Source: Doryteuthis pealeii
Taxonomy: Eukaryota > Mollusca > Cephalopoda > Myopsida > Loliginidae
Length of the DNA stretch: 64,000 nucleotides
Direction: 5' to 3'
Assembly: GCA_023376005.1 (NCBI GenBank)
Contig: CM042138.1
Location: 93,443,546 to 93,507,545 of the forward strand
The notes under the pieces were generated by a model. That model saw nothing but the letters and a program-made list of their open reading frames with translations. It did no database searches and was not told the DNA's origin. How positions within the stretch are numbered: the first letter of the stretch is position 1; every line of letters starts with the position of its first letter. A program made the position numbers and the translations under genes. Shown here one piece after another: positions 21,351-32,355 of the stretch.

Positions 21351-21582
21351 GTAGTAGAGATATGAGAAACACAAGGACAGAACTCAGACAAAAGTGTGTA
21401 GGATATATTTAGCTAGAGCTTTGAGCTCGACATCATCAGTCTTTTTATTGAATAAAAAGACTGATGATGCCAAGCTCAAAGCTCTGGCGAAATATATCCT
21501 ACACACTTTTGTCTGAGTTCTGTCCTTGTGTTCCTCATATTTCTACTACATTCTGTCAGATTTATTCCTATCCTCTTTCCTC
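21351..21582. mobile_element. Foldback element with exact 12 bp duplication
   Basis: Flanked by ATGAAATTACAT at 21339-21350 and 21583-21594. The arms are about 95 bp and nearly perfect (ACACAAGGACAGAACTCAG, AAAAGTGTGTAGGATATAT). The right arm holds CTGATGATGCC...GGCGAAA at 21461-21492, a hammerhead-like motif. It lies within Helitron C. Confidence 0.8.
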
Positions 21583-22639
21583 ATGAAATTACATATAAGA
21601 TTGCTTTTATTAGGTTTGAGAATAACATGATAGTATTAGAAATCAGTAAAAGCAAATAATTATTTATTAAACTCAGTTTTGTTAAGATCATAATGTAAAT
21701 CATTCCCACCATATACTATGTAGATATTTATTTCTTGAAAATTTATAACACATATTTGAGGATTTTAAAAGCATTAATAATATGGGCAGTTTTGTGGCAA
21801 ATTTAACTTAACTAGACATTATTAGAGACATCGTAAATAAATAAGATACCGATTAAGATTAAATAATGATTATTTCATAATCGTTGAGATTATAACTGTT
21901 ATAGAGTAGCTAATACCCCCTCAGCACTCTACCAGATGGACTGGCTCATAACCATAAAATAGCCTACGATTAAAGTAGATTAACTAGCTGAATAATATTC
22001 AGACTAATTTTGCTGCGTTGGCTATACGGAACTGACCCTCCTCTTTTAGTGTGAGTTTGTCTCGTTAATTGGTTGTACCTATTTGTTCTGTGTTTGTATT
22101 TCTCCGTTCAGCACCGGATGCTGGTGCTTAATAAATGTTAAGCACAAGACTGATCTGTGTATCTTTCCACTTCGCGATACAACTTAGATAATCGTGACGC
22201 CATTGGTGACTTAGTTTCGGTTACAGAGGGACGGTTACATAATCTCCATTATAATAAGATTTAAATATTTTGTCTCGAAACTTTTTAATCAGATTTTGTA
22301 TCAATATTCCGTGCATTTATAATCTGCCTCTTTCGCGAACCAAATTTTCTTTTCAGCTATCAAAAGATTCAATTTAAGTGGGTTTTATTTGGGGTTTTTT
22401 TTTGTTTGTTTTGTGTTTTTTTACTATGTAATTAATATTTCATGCAAAAAGACAGGAATCAACCGGTGTGTTCAATGATTTACCAATCATCAAGTGTGAA
22501 AAGCCGTAAAAACAAAATGAATGTTTGTCTGGAATTTTCAACAAGTGCCAATCCGTTAACTGAACGTAAAAGCGGTTAGGTTTTTTTTTTTAGATCTGTC
22601 AGAATCTGTAAATATCTGTCAGATAATGTTTCATGGAAA

Positions 22640-23035
22640 AAGAGCAAAGAAGAATACAGAAATGAAATATAAGAGAAATAATGAATGAAATATAACAAAA
22701 TAACGAATGAAATAAGAAATAACGAATGAAATAATGAAATAATGAATGAAATATAACAGAAATAATGAATGAAATAATGAATGAAATAACAGAAATAATG
22801 AATGAAATATAACAGAAATAATGAATGAAATATAACAATAATCAATGAAATATAAAATAATGAATGAAATAAAAGGAAATATAACAGAAATAATGAATGA
22901 AATATATAAAAAATAATGAATGAAATAATGAATGAAATGAAATGATAACAGAAATATGAATGAAATAATGAATGAAATATAACAGAAATAATGAATGAAA
23001 TATAACAGAATAATGAATGAAGTAAGATAACAATT
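22640..23035. repeat. AATGAATGAAATATAACA minisatellite
   Basis: About seventeen imperfect units of 13-25 bp built from AATGAATGAAA and TATAACAGAAAT. The hydrophobic His-Ser-Leu-Phe frames on the minus strand are translations of this array. Confidence 0.9.
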
Positions 23036-23044
23036 AAATCTACC

Positions 23045-23750
23045 AATCCATACAGATATCTATCTAACCTATTCAGACACAATGCTAGTCCTATAGAAAT
23101 TGGGTTGCAAACCGTAGTGCAACAATAAACTCACTTGTCTTTGTCGATATTTATTTAATGTTTTAATACACAAGGTTAGCTCCACAGAAATCGCTTTACA
23201 AGTCGTCGTGTAACAACAGACTCACGTGGCTTTATCAATATTTATTTAGTCAATTCTGAAACAAGCCAAGCTCTATAGTAATTTGTTTGAAAACTGTCGA
23301 GCAACGATAGACCAATTCTGCTGCAAGGATATTTATTTAGCCAAATTAGACACAAGTCTTGCTCTACAGAACTTGTATTGCAAGACGTCGTGCGATGATA
23401 GATTCACTTGGATTTGTATATATCTATCGAGGCTATTAAGTCACATGTCTACACAATTTCAGTACCGAACCAAGAGGAGACTCTTTTCTTTTTCATACAA
23501 CGCAGCTATGGAAAGCGTTGTTCGACAATAGACTCACTTGGATTTGAGGATGATTATTTAGCCTATTAATACACCAGGCAATCTCTACCGAAATAGTTTT
23601 GTAAGCCGTCGTGCGACGATAGACTCACTTGGTTTTGTCTATATTTATTTAGCCTATTCTGAAACAGGTTTAGCTCTACATAAATTAAGTTGAAAACTAC
23701 CGAGCGACGCTAGACCAATTTGGTTCTGAGGATATTTATTTAGCCTTTTT
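23045..23750. repeat. Diverged satellite, unit about 115-120 bp
   Basis: Roughly six to seven units, each with TATTTATTTAGCC, AGCTCTACAGAAAT, a near-palindrome CGTCGTGCGACGA, and ATAGACTCACTTGG. Units alternate between two types, one with ATAGACTCACTTGG and the other with TAGACCAATT, giving a hint of a two-unit higher-order repeat. Confidence 0.8.
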
Positions 23751-23761
23751 GTGATTTTTTA

Positions 23762-24290
23762 TTGGTTAATTAGTTAGATTTTACGGCATGTCAACCCTTG
23801 TTGGTTCATCTTATGCCAAATACGTTTTGTTTTATTCAGTCTTGATAGGTATTCAAAAATTTGTTTTTAACTCCTTTTTTCCTATTTAACCTATAAATGG
23901 GACCCTAACAGATACTGCCACTCCGGGTCACAGTGGACCTGGGATTAATGCCGAGTAAGGGGTACTCTACACTCCCCAAAATAGGGACTTCAACATTAGA
24001 TGCACCAGGACAGGCTGGGACTTGTCATACGAGCAATAGGGTTGGGACAATTATATATGTGAAAGGGCTTGACGTGACTAGCCGATTGATCAGTAGGGTC
24101 CTCTCCTACCACCCGTCTAACCTAAGCAAGGACCAAAGTTGAGTGTTGCATGTCATAGACTGCTTAGCGACTAGGAGTCCTTAAGTATCATGGGCCACCA
24201 CGGCCAAGTCGGCCCTATTGGTTGGCTACCCTTCTGCAGAAGTGAAGTCGGTGTATTCTACATCCACACCGACAGGGCGAGGGGATTGTT
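23762..24290 (+). repeat. Dispersed repeat family E, near-complete copy
   Basis: One of the better copies. It runs from AGATTTTACGGCATGTCAAC through GGGACCCTAACAGATACTG and the AAGGGCTTGACGTGAC block to the 3' end ACACCGACAGGG. Confidence 0.7.
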
Positions 24291-24299
24291 TTCTTTAAA

Positions 24300-24635
24300 A
24301 AACGAAATTTGACCACGCAACAAAGATTTAGTTAGAAACTCTTGACAATATAAAAAGAATTAAATGAAACTGGTTGTCAATGTCAGCCGTCAACAACTTA
24401 TTAACTGTGGGGAAACGGCGCTTAATAATGGCCAACGGTTTGCAATTAACAGCCAGCGAATGTCTCATTTAAATTTAATAACCTCACAAGAAGAAGTGAC
24501 CTAAAGACTGCATGAACATTAGCCAGATAAAATAAGACGGATGATGAGACGGACTTTTGAGAAGTTAACGTTAATATAACCACCCCCAGCTAAATATCCA
24601 TAAAGAAGGGGCAGCATTTTAATATTAGAAAAGGA
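24300..24635. other. Unassigned sequence
   Basis: No repeat match in the window and no reading frame of note. Confidence 0.4.
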
Positions 24636-24643
24636 ATATGCAT

Positions 24644-25004
24644 TAGCGTAGGTCGATTTTTCACTTTTTAAAAATATCAAATTGTCCATCTATACAAAAG
24701 TTTTATGTTAGTATACTGAATACTGATACCAAATTTAGATATTTTACTTACACCATTGTTTGAGGAAATAGCATCAAAGATCGTCTACTAAAACGCACTA
24801 GAAATCCTCGTTTTGTAAGGGCTAAATTTTGCGAAAACGAGGATTTTTATGCATTTTAGTAGACGAACTTTGATGCTATTTCCTCAAACAATGGTGCAAG
24901 TAAAATATCTATTTTGTTGTATCAGTATTCAGTATACTAACACACAACTTTTGCATAGATCGATAATTTGATATTTTTAAAAAGTGAAAAATCAACCTAC
25001 CCTA
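24644..25004. mobile_element. Palindromic hAT-type MITE with 8 bp duplication
   Basis: A 361 bp near-perfect palindrome with ends TAGCGTAGGTCGATTTTTCA and (reverse) TAGGGTAGGTTGATTTTTCA. It is flanked by exact ATATGCAT at 24636-24643 and 25005-25012. The ends fit the hAT terminal consensus YARNG, and the duplication fits the hAT target pattern nTnnnnAn. The arms meet at about 24820 around ATCCTCGTTTT. No coding capacity. Confidence 0.85.
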
Positions 25005-25030
25005 ATATGCATGCTGCAAGAATGTAAGGT

Positions 25031-25760
25031 GTCTTATCATCATCATAAATCATCACCATCATGTCACGCTAGTAACACGAATATCCATAACAATCGACAA
25101 CCGTCCCTATCACTCATTGACCTAGGGAGGTCCTCTGCACAGCATTCAGTATCCGTGCAGAGCTGGTCGATGAACGTCTTTGCTGGACAGACCACACCAG
25201 CATGTCCATGTGTTGGCTTCCACAAGAGCACGTCACATGAGTTCGTCATCGCTTCTTCAACGGTGTCCAGTGTGTCTCGTTCATCTTACTTGGATGGTTG
25301 TATGATAGCGAGCAAATGGCTGTACAGTTTTCTCGTGGGGTACTCTTTCCATGATTTGTTCAAGACTGTACGACGCATTCTTATGCAGTTCCCATCTAAC
25401 TTATTCTCTATTCGTTTATTAGGGTCCTAGTGGTGCAGCCGTACAGTAGCTCTGATACAACTATGGCCTGGAAGTATTGTCGCTTTAACCTGTCAGTGAG
25501 ATCAGATTTCCATATGACTGATAATCTATTTATTGCAGACCATGACTTTCTATGCGTTCATTAACATCACTTTCTGTTGATGAGATGTTACTACCTCGGT
25601 ACGCAAATTGTTTCACGGAGTTTAGGAATTTACCATCGAGTGTGGAGATGTCACCTTCATTCTTTAAAACACATGAACTCGGTTTATAATTTGGACTTAT
25701 CTGATGTACCAAGCGCTTCAGGACGTTTCTGAGTATTATAGTCGATTTCAACGATGCTGA
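25031..25760 (-). pseudogene. RTE-like LINE, 3' reverse transcriptase remnant
   Basis: On the minus strand the frames read in order: GDISTLDGKFLNSVKQF, GSNISSTESDVNERI, then after shifts a LLYGCTT-like block and VLLWKPTHGHAG. The order equals that of the better copy at 31495-32165. It is broken by several frameshifts and stops. The 3' end is a GATGAT-rich tail at 25031-25063, as in RTE-type LINEs. 5'-truncated. Confidence 0.75.
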
Positions 25761-25894
25761 GGTCTGTATGATTTTAATTCTTCCTCTGATTTCTAATTCT
25801 CCTGTCTCCTATCCGAATCACCTAAATGTTTACTATATATTATTTGTGACTTTCTAGATATTTACACAGGTTAAATAAGTCCAGTGCTTGGGCA

Positions 25895-26390
25895 GCCCTG
25901 GCAGCTGAGGCTTTAAAACACACGGACTGCACCTCCGCAGAGCGGTACGACCCCCATGGTGCCACCCCTTCGCTGTTGATAGAGACCCGTGATACTTCAG
26001 GATGGAACCCTGGTGGCTGAGCGGTGCATGACATGCAAATCTCTACTTTGACCCTTAATTATGCTAGGTCGATCAATTGGTTGGTCACGTCAAGCCTAGT
26101 ACCTATATGATTGCCCCAGCCCTATTTGCGGTGGCTGAGAGTGTATTTGCATGACGCTAAACTCTTGACGGTGAAGTTCCAATTCTGAAGCACGGTGAAT
26201 GTGGAGTAACCATTTATCACAATTACTCTCAGTTCCACTCTAACTCGGAGTGGTAATAGTTAGGATCCCATCTATGGGTTGAATTGAGTTTAAAAATGTG
26301 CTTTAAAAGAATTGAGTTTAAGAATGCTTTGGCATAGGGTTGACATGCCTCTCAATTTCAGTGCTACACAGCAACTCCTGCGACACTGCC
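25895..26390 (-). repeat. Dispersed repeat family E, copy
   Basis: Minus strand. The AACCCTGGTGGCTGAGC block at 26005 and the GAGTGGTAATAGTTAGG block at 26250 are in family order. The 5' part after about 26340 is diverged. Confidence 0.65.
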
Positions 26391-26519
26391 GTAGCCAAAC
26401 TGCATTGGTTCCTTACCTTTCCTTTGGGTCACAGCATCAGTGTAGAGGTGGGACCTGCTGCTTGGGCAACTGCAAATATTCCATATCAACCCATCCAGGC
26501 TACGTAGTTCCTCACAAAA

Positions 26520-26640
26520 AATATTTTTTATGACACTACGTCATCGTCTTTCGCGGACGGAAGGATGCCAACAAGACATCTAAAAGCTGAACTTAGTCCT
26601 GCGCATGCGCAAAAAGGATCGTGAATAAAAATAAGATAAC
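26520..26640. promoter_or_regulatory. CpG-rich patch with a perfect NRF-1-type palindrome
   Basis: TGCGCATGCGCA at 26600-26611 matches the NRF-1 site consensus exactly. Nearby are ACTACGTCATCG (CRE-like) and TCGCGGACGG. The patch stands out from AT-rich flanks. It could be a promoter or part of a repeat; no exon is evident beside it. Confidence 0.3.
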
Positions 26641-26937
26641 AGTAAAAGTTAGTGTGACACTTTCTTTCTGGATGCAGATTTCAAATACGGCGTCAAATTC
26701 CTGGAAATAGTGTAAATAGTAATGCCAATGTACTTTATTTTTCTCTTCTATTTATTCATTTTGCCGAATGCAGCATTTAAAAATGTGTGGACATTCGGAA
26801 ATGCAGTCGAAAAACATGTCACCCTATCAATCCATTATTATACGCAGATACGTTAAAATGTTTCCTAAAAAAATTAATGTTGTCAGATATTGCTATCATC
26901 ATCTTCCTGCCAATAAAACGAACAAAAATGTTTTTCA

Positions 26938-27218
26938 TTATATATATATATGCATGTGTCTATAAATGCATATATATATATATATGTGTGTGTGTGTATG
27001 TGTGTGTGCGCGCGTGTGCATGTGTGTAGTGCGATTGTTTATATATGAGTGTGTGTGTATTATTATCCGTGTGATATACGTATGCGTATATATTTACATG
27101 TGTGTGTGTGCGCGCGTAGGTAGATGTGCGTGTGTTGTGTGTATTTATGTCCGCCTAGGTTGATGTGCGTATATATTTGTATATACATATATGTGTGAAT
27201 ATATATATATTAATGTAC

Positions 27219-27260
<42 letters not shown>

Positions 27261-27444
27261 ATTGGTCGGTTGTACGATATGTAAAGTTTATATATATATA
27301 TATTGTGTGTGTGTGTGTGCGTGTTTGCGAATAGAAGTGTATGTGTGTGTGTTTGCGAATATAAGTGTGTGTGTGTGTGTGTTGCGCATAGAAGTGTGTG
27401 TATATATGTGTATACGTACATGTCTGATTATGCGTATATATAAG

Positions 27445-27510
<66 letters not shown>

Positions 27511-27530
27511 GTGTGTGTGTGTGTGCTTTG
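26938..27530. repeat. (TA)n/(TG)n microsatellite cluster
   Basis: A long run of TA and TG arrays with partial larger units (GCGAATA, AGAAGTGTGTG) at 27310-27400. All frames here (Ile-Tyr, Cys-Val, His-Thr) are array translations. Confidence 0.9.
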
Positions 27531-27644
27531 TTTTGTTTTAAGGCATATCATTTTTGTCTCATTTAATTCCGAATCAAGTCGTTCTGGTAAACAACGGACT
27601 CCGATTGCTTACAATCTGTTGTGTGTGACGGGGTACACACATAT

Positions 27645-27697
<53 letters not shown>
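27645..27697. repeat. (TA)n microsatellite
   Basis: TA array preceded by ACACATATACACAT and followed by GGTTGGCTGGTTG, which resembles the GGTT-rich start of family E. Confidence 0.9.
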
Positions 27698-27700
<3 letters not shown>

Positions 27701-27947
27701 GGTTGGCTGGTTGATTGGTTTGTTTTGCACATGACCAAAAATGGATGAAGAGAAACTGAAGATAACATTAAAACTCACTGTCACTATTTATTCAACAACA
27801 ACATCCATGGAATGATACGCACAAACACTCAGATACTTTTTTCTCGTCTATTTATTCATTTTATATTCATTTTTTTAATACTAGAAACGACTACCCGGCG
27901 CCGCCAAGGTAGAGGAAAAAAGACAATATTAAATAAAAAAAAAGGTT

Positions 27948-28022
27948 GTGTAATGGTTAGCAAGCTTGTCTTGCAGATCCGTTACTACTGAATTGCAAGT
28001 TCGATCCTCGCTGGATGCTCCA
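27948..28022 (+). repeat. tRNA-like SINE head, type S3-related
   Basis: GTGTAATGGTTAGCAAGC with a perfect B box (GTTCGATCC). Related heads occur at 46210-46285 and 49110-49172, always with ACTACTGA or ACTACTAA before the B box. The anticodon arm does not form. Confidence 0.6.
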
Positions 28023-28220
28023 TAACATACCCCATTTTATCTGAACCCGTCCTAAAAAAATCAATTAAAAAGAATTTATTGTTTTGCGCTTCCATATTGA
28101 TTTGTTTATTTTGAAATTCACTGACATTTTTAAGTAGAATTTTAATGTTATTTTAATATCTAAATATCTTCACGAATATAAATCAAATCTTCATGATTTT
28201 GGCACAAAAAGCTAGATTCA

Positions 28221-28561
28221 ATTTCTCTGAATGTTTGAGATGAGGCTTGAAGATTAGTATTATCTGCGTTATTCGACTATTGTCCCCATCTTCATTGTTA
28301 TCTGTACAACGTTTCGGCCGATATACCCTCCGGCCTTCTTCAGGTATTTCTTGTCGGACTCGGGAACCTTCTCATAATAAAGGGTTAGGTTCAAAGTTCC
28401 GTGATGGCTCCCGAATATGACAAGAAAGTTCCCGAGTTCGAAAAGAAGGTTCCCGAGTCCGACAAGAAATACCTGAAGAAGGCCAGAGGGTATATCGACC
28501 GAAACGTTGTACAAATAACAATGAAGATGGGAACAATAGTCCGAATAACGCAGATAATACT
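28221..28561. mobile_element. Foldback element with exact 12 bp duplication
   Basis: 341 bp, flanked by AAGCTAGATTCA at 28209-28220 and 28562-28573. The left arm has the hairpin motif on the minus strand (28309-28345) and the right arm on the plus strand (28470-28505). Internal units TTCCCGAGTCCGACAAG and CTCGGGAACCTTCT face each other. Same family as 19309-19642. Confidence 0.8.
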
Positions 28562-29039
28562 AAGCTAGATTCAGTAGCAGTAAAATATTAGATGCAAAAA
28601 AAACTGTTGCTACTAAAAGCAAAATCTGTTGATAGTGAATGTGTATATATATTTTCCTAGTCATTATCTGTTTTGTTTTCGTAAATTCTTCCGGATAGGA
28701 TGCCAGCGAATTCGTGTTCGAATATTGCTCTTGCTTGATAAAGGATACGAAAAAAAAACAGTTCAACAGTGAGCTGTGCGAATGTGGCTTTTTAGTCCAG
28801 CTAAAGTCTTACATTCTACGGTTGATATGAACACCTCTAGCATCAGGTACTGGAAGTTCGTTCCTATGTATCTTCCTCCGGGCATACATATATACATACA
28901 CACTAACTGCATTTATATATGTATAGATAACCTTAACTTTGTCGGTTTTATATTATACCACAGTCAATCATTTTTGAAAGCAATTATACGGTTTCAACTA
29001 TTGTCCTTTGATAATAATCATTTAAAAACATGAAAACTA

Positions 29040-29625
29040 TCAAACACAAATTTAGTTCCTGTATAATATGTAGTATTTCTTAATTGTCTAATCTAGAAAA
29101 TTACCGTTTTTTCTCTTCAAGATTTCCATTTATGCAACGGATAATAAAATGTGACTGGTAAAAACTGAAAAATTCGCATATTTTCATATCTAACAAAAAA
29201 CGCTTAGGAATCAAAATGTATATATAGATCTATATTATTCAGCATTTAATCTACATGGAAAGTTCTGGGAAATGGGTAAACATGATAATTTCATTACCTA
29301 CACGACAAAAGAAATGTTTGAAGAAAAGAAATTGTTTTTCCATTTAATTTAGTCATAATCAATTGGGAAATAAAACTTTTATCAAGGAACAATAAAAACG
29401 TAAAAATGTTTGACAGTGCTATTGCTTTAAGTAACTATTCTTAATACAAACAATTTGATGTCATATGTGTTCAAGTAATTTCTTTTTTGATGAAAATTAT
29501 AAAACAATTACATGGATGCTTCAAGCGTCAATTTGGAGAGCGGGCACATGAAAAGACCTGGACATGGTTAAGAAGAGGAAACCTCGGGAGAAAATGAGAC
29601 TAATAATTTCCTATTTGATGGTGAT
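29040..29625. other. AT-rich unassigned sequence
   Basis: No repeat match or gene seen. Confidence 0.4.
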
Positions 29626-29648
29626 AATAATAATAATAATAATAATAA

Positions 29649-29679
<31 letters not shown>

Positions 29680-29685
29680 AATACT

Positions 29686-29718
<33 letters not shown>
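29626..29718. repeat. (AAT)n, (AAG)n and (TA)n compound microsatellite
   Basis: AAT units, then AAG units to about 29680, then TA to 29718, immediately before a Helitron C 5' end. Confidence 0.9.
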
Positions 29719-29721
<3 letters not shown>

Positions 29722-30359
29722 TATTATAATGGAGATTGTGTGTTTGTCTGTCTGTAACCGAAACTATATTACTATACAAGTCACAATTCCCTTTGTTATT
29801 TACATCACATTCTCCATGATTTTATTTTTATTCAAACCTCAATTATTAACAAAATTGTTTTACATCATTAAGACAGTTTACCATATCTACAAGCTAATAA
29901 CACGCAATTGTATTTATATATACAACAAAATAGCGGTTTACAGTGTTAATGGGAAGGCTAATTTGCATATTCATATTAAAAATGTGATTTTAATAAATAT
30001 GTGCTTAGTATTATTGATTTCTAATTGTTTGGTGTTATCTTAATGAGTATGAGCAAAAATCTCGGGGATAAATCTTAAAAGAAATCCCTTAACAAGAAGA
30101 AATAACTGTAATATTATTCTTTACTTCCTATTTTAACTAAATAGTTAAATTAGGAAAATTTACCAATGAAAGACGGGAGTAATGGAAAATGATGGAAGAG
30201 TTAGTTTCAAAGTTGTTCTATTTTTCAATCATACCCCCTCTGTTCCAAATCGTTTTATCTGCATTTTTATTCAGTTTTATTAGCCTTTCTAATTTAATAT
30301 GATATTTTATTATATTAAAAGTTAAATACTTGCCCCCGGAGGGTGCATATATTTGCTAG
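29719..30359 (+). mobile_element. Helitron family C, complete copy 1
   Basis: 641 bp. Starts TCTTATTATAATGGAGATT (after A) and ends with a strong hairpin region, CCCCCGGAGGGTGC, then ATATATTTGCTAG (before T). The copy at 34834-35474 has exactly the same length and order. No helicase or Rep sequence, so non-autonomous. Confidence 0.85.
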
Positions 30360-30407
30360 TATATATAAGAAAGTTTTAAAATTTGCTTGAAGCATTGTGT
30401 ATATATT

Positions 30408-30597
30408 GTTTAGGAGGTTGATTTAGAAGGCTATCACAACGCAGGTGTAAAGAAAAAATAATAATACGGTAACAATGATGTTGTGTGTTAACCTGTATTT
30501 AATTCTTAATACAGGTTAACACAGAACATAATTGTTACCGTATTATTATTTTTTCTTTACACCTGCATTGTGATAGCCTTCTAAATCAACCTCCTAA

Positions 30598-30598
<1 letters not shown>
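30408..30598. mobile_element. Near-perfect palindrome, probable foldback MITE
   Basis: Arms of about 90 bp start TTAGGAGGTTGATTTAGAAG and mirror at CTTCTAAATCAACCTCCTAA. The centre is GTTAACCTGTATTTAATTC. No clear target duplication, because the right flank is a (TA)n array. Confidence 0.75.

Positions 30599-30599
<1 letters not shown>

Positions 30600-30662
<63 letters not shown>
30600..30662. repeat. (TA)n microsatellite
   Basis: Two TA arrays interrupted by one TT. Confidence 0.9.
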
Positions 30663-30664
<2 letters not shown>

Positions 30665-31118
30665 ACTGATAAAATATTCGACTGGAATTGGCTGATGAAT
30701 TTGCCATAGTGCTAATTATTTTCAGCCTCAAGGGCCATCATCGGGGGAAGTATATATTGCAAAAACCGATACAACATTGTGAGTGTTCTATTTATACTGA
30801 TGTTATCTATTTTTTATTTATTATTATTTATGTGGTTCTGTAAATAGTGGCACCTGTTAAAGACATTTAAATACGCCAAGGTAAGAACCGAAGTTGATTT
30901 TATCTAAGTTGGGACTTTTATGTCTAATATGTAGAACTTCAAAAATCTGTAGTTTTGGTTTACTATTTTGTTGTACTCATATTGTTGTGTTATCAGTGAG
31001 AATTTTTCCAATTTCCCTTCCTCCGATGATGGCCCGTGAAAGGGCTGAAAGTACTTGGGAACAATTCAGTGATGGGAAATAAATCAGCCTATTCCAGCCG
31101 GATATTGCATCATCCATT
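30663..31118. repeat. Foldback pair carrying the hairpin motif
   Basis: Minus-strand arm at 30663-30760 and plus-strand arm at 31020-31118. Each has CCGATGATGGCCC...GGCTGAAA, followed by an AATCAGCCTATTCCAGCCGG-like block. The loop of about 260 bp has no recognised feature. Confidence 0.65.
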
Positions 31119-31221
31119 TGACGACTTGAAAGGATTGATAATAGAATTTATAGACAGAAAATATCTGCGCTGTTTAACCAAATATGTCAGAATGAAGAAA
31201 TTCTGCCCAATTATATATATA

Positions 31222-32355
31222 CTAACGGGACTTGTGGATATACCACAGTATGAGGATTTGAATATTACAATGTTTGATATGTTTCTTTAAGAGCCATTGT
31301 AAATAGTTCAATATGAAAAAAGTATAATAATCTTGATTTATCTCTCCCTCGTTCATTTTTTTCTTTTCTTTCTTTCGTTTCATCTTTTCATTATGCTCGA
31401 TTGAAACACATTTGTGGTATCGCTTCCGCGCGTTCACCCACTCTCTCTATCTTCCCCTACACTTTCTTTCTTTTAATTAATTATATTTTAATATTGGCCT
31501 TCATGTAAACTCCGATAAAACAGAGTACATATGTTTCAAAGGAAAAGGAGACATAACCACACTCAACGGTAAGCCCCTTAAGCCAGTAGAACAATTCACA
31601 TACCTAGGTAGTAATATCTTATCCACAGAAAGCGATGTAAATACACGAATAGGAAAAGCGTGGTCGGCCACAAACAAATTATCAGTAATATGGAAATCCG
31701 ATCTCACTGACAAGCTAAAGCGACATTTCTTCCAGGCGGTGGTTGTATCAGTGTTGCTGTACGGATGCACCACTTGGACCCTAACGAGGCGCCTTGAGAA
31801 TAAGCTGGACGGGAGCTGCACAAGAATGCTGCGTGCAGTCCTGAATAAATCGTGGAAGCAGCACCCCACGAGGAAACAGCTATATGGCCACCTGCCCCCC
31901 ATCTCACAAACCATTCGAGTGAGACGGACAAGACATGCCGGGCACTGATGGAGAAGCAAGGATGAGCTCATAAGTGACGTTCTCCTGTGGAAGCCAACAC
32001 ACGGACATGCTAGTGTGGGCCGCCCAGCAAGGACCTACATTGACCAACTAAGCAAAAGATGCAGGTTGCTGCGCAGAGGACCTCCCTGGGAAAATGAACG
32101 ATAGGAAAGGTTGGCGAGAGATTGTCATGGATGTCCGTGCTAATAGCGCGACATGATGATGATGATGATGTCCTTTCCCTTTATTTATTTATTTATAATA
32201 AAAACGGAATGATCCACTCATAAGTAATAAGATTTCGGCAGACATCAGATAATCAGGATTCACATTTCAGCTTGGACGATTCGGGCGGTCTCATATTTCA
32301 CTAGAGGTTGTCGGAAGATGGTAACGGTCTGAAAATTAATGAACACGAGTATTGA
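31222..32355 (-). mobile_element. Helitron family A interrupted by a LINE
   Basis: On the minus strand the 3' terminus is at 31222 with the intact hairpin (CTGTGGTATATCCACA), but CTAG is mutated to TTAG. The left part runs to about 31490. The right part (32168-32355) has ATCCTGATTATCTG, AACCTCTAG and the 5' end near a (TA)n. The 675 bp between is an RTE-like LINE fragment. Confidence 0.7.
31495..32165 (+). pseudogene. RTE-like LINE, C-terminal reverse transcriptase fragment
   Basis: The best LINE copy here. In frame it reads NSDKTEYICFKGKGD, then a FTYLGSNI strand, KAWSATNKLSVIWKSDL, LLYGCTTWTLTRRLE, SCTRMLRAVLNKSWKQHPT, QLYGHLPPIS and RRTRHAGH. A stop follows, then WRSKDELISDVLLWKPTHG and GRPARTYIDQL. 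This is the thumb and C-terminal region of an RTE-like non-LTR reverse transcriptase. The catalytic FADD motif and endonuclease lie upstream and are absent: a 5' truncation typical of LINE insertion. The 3' end is an (ATG)n run (32148-32168), as in RTE elements. One stop and a late frameshift make it inactive. Confidence 0.85.

Larger units (their letters stand above)
20650..22259 (-). mobile_element. Helitron family C with two nested insertions
   Basis: 5' end TCTTATTATAATGGAGATT at 22259 (minus strand). The 3' part continues on both sides of a Helitron A composite (20696-21247): GTTTTGATAATATAA on the left and TATTAAATTAGAG on the right match the contiguous sequence at 34870-34900. A foldback (21351-21582) sits inside. 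The C terminal hairpin and CTAG are lost. Confidence 0.6.
27881..28927 (-). mobile_element. Helitron family B with nested insertions
   Basis: On the minus strand it starts TCTATACATATATAAATGC at 28927 (after A) and ends GTCGTTTCTAG at 27881 (before T). A tRNA-like segment (27948-28022) and a foldback element (28221-28561) lie inside. A further insertion of about 165 bp lies between TCTTCCGGATA (28690) and CTTCCTCCGGGC (28870). Non-coding. Confidence 0.65.

Noticed and set aside
22576..23082. 168-codon hydrophobic frame as a membrane protein
   Set aside because: It is a translation of the AATGAATGAAA minisatellite on the minus strand.
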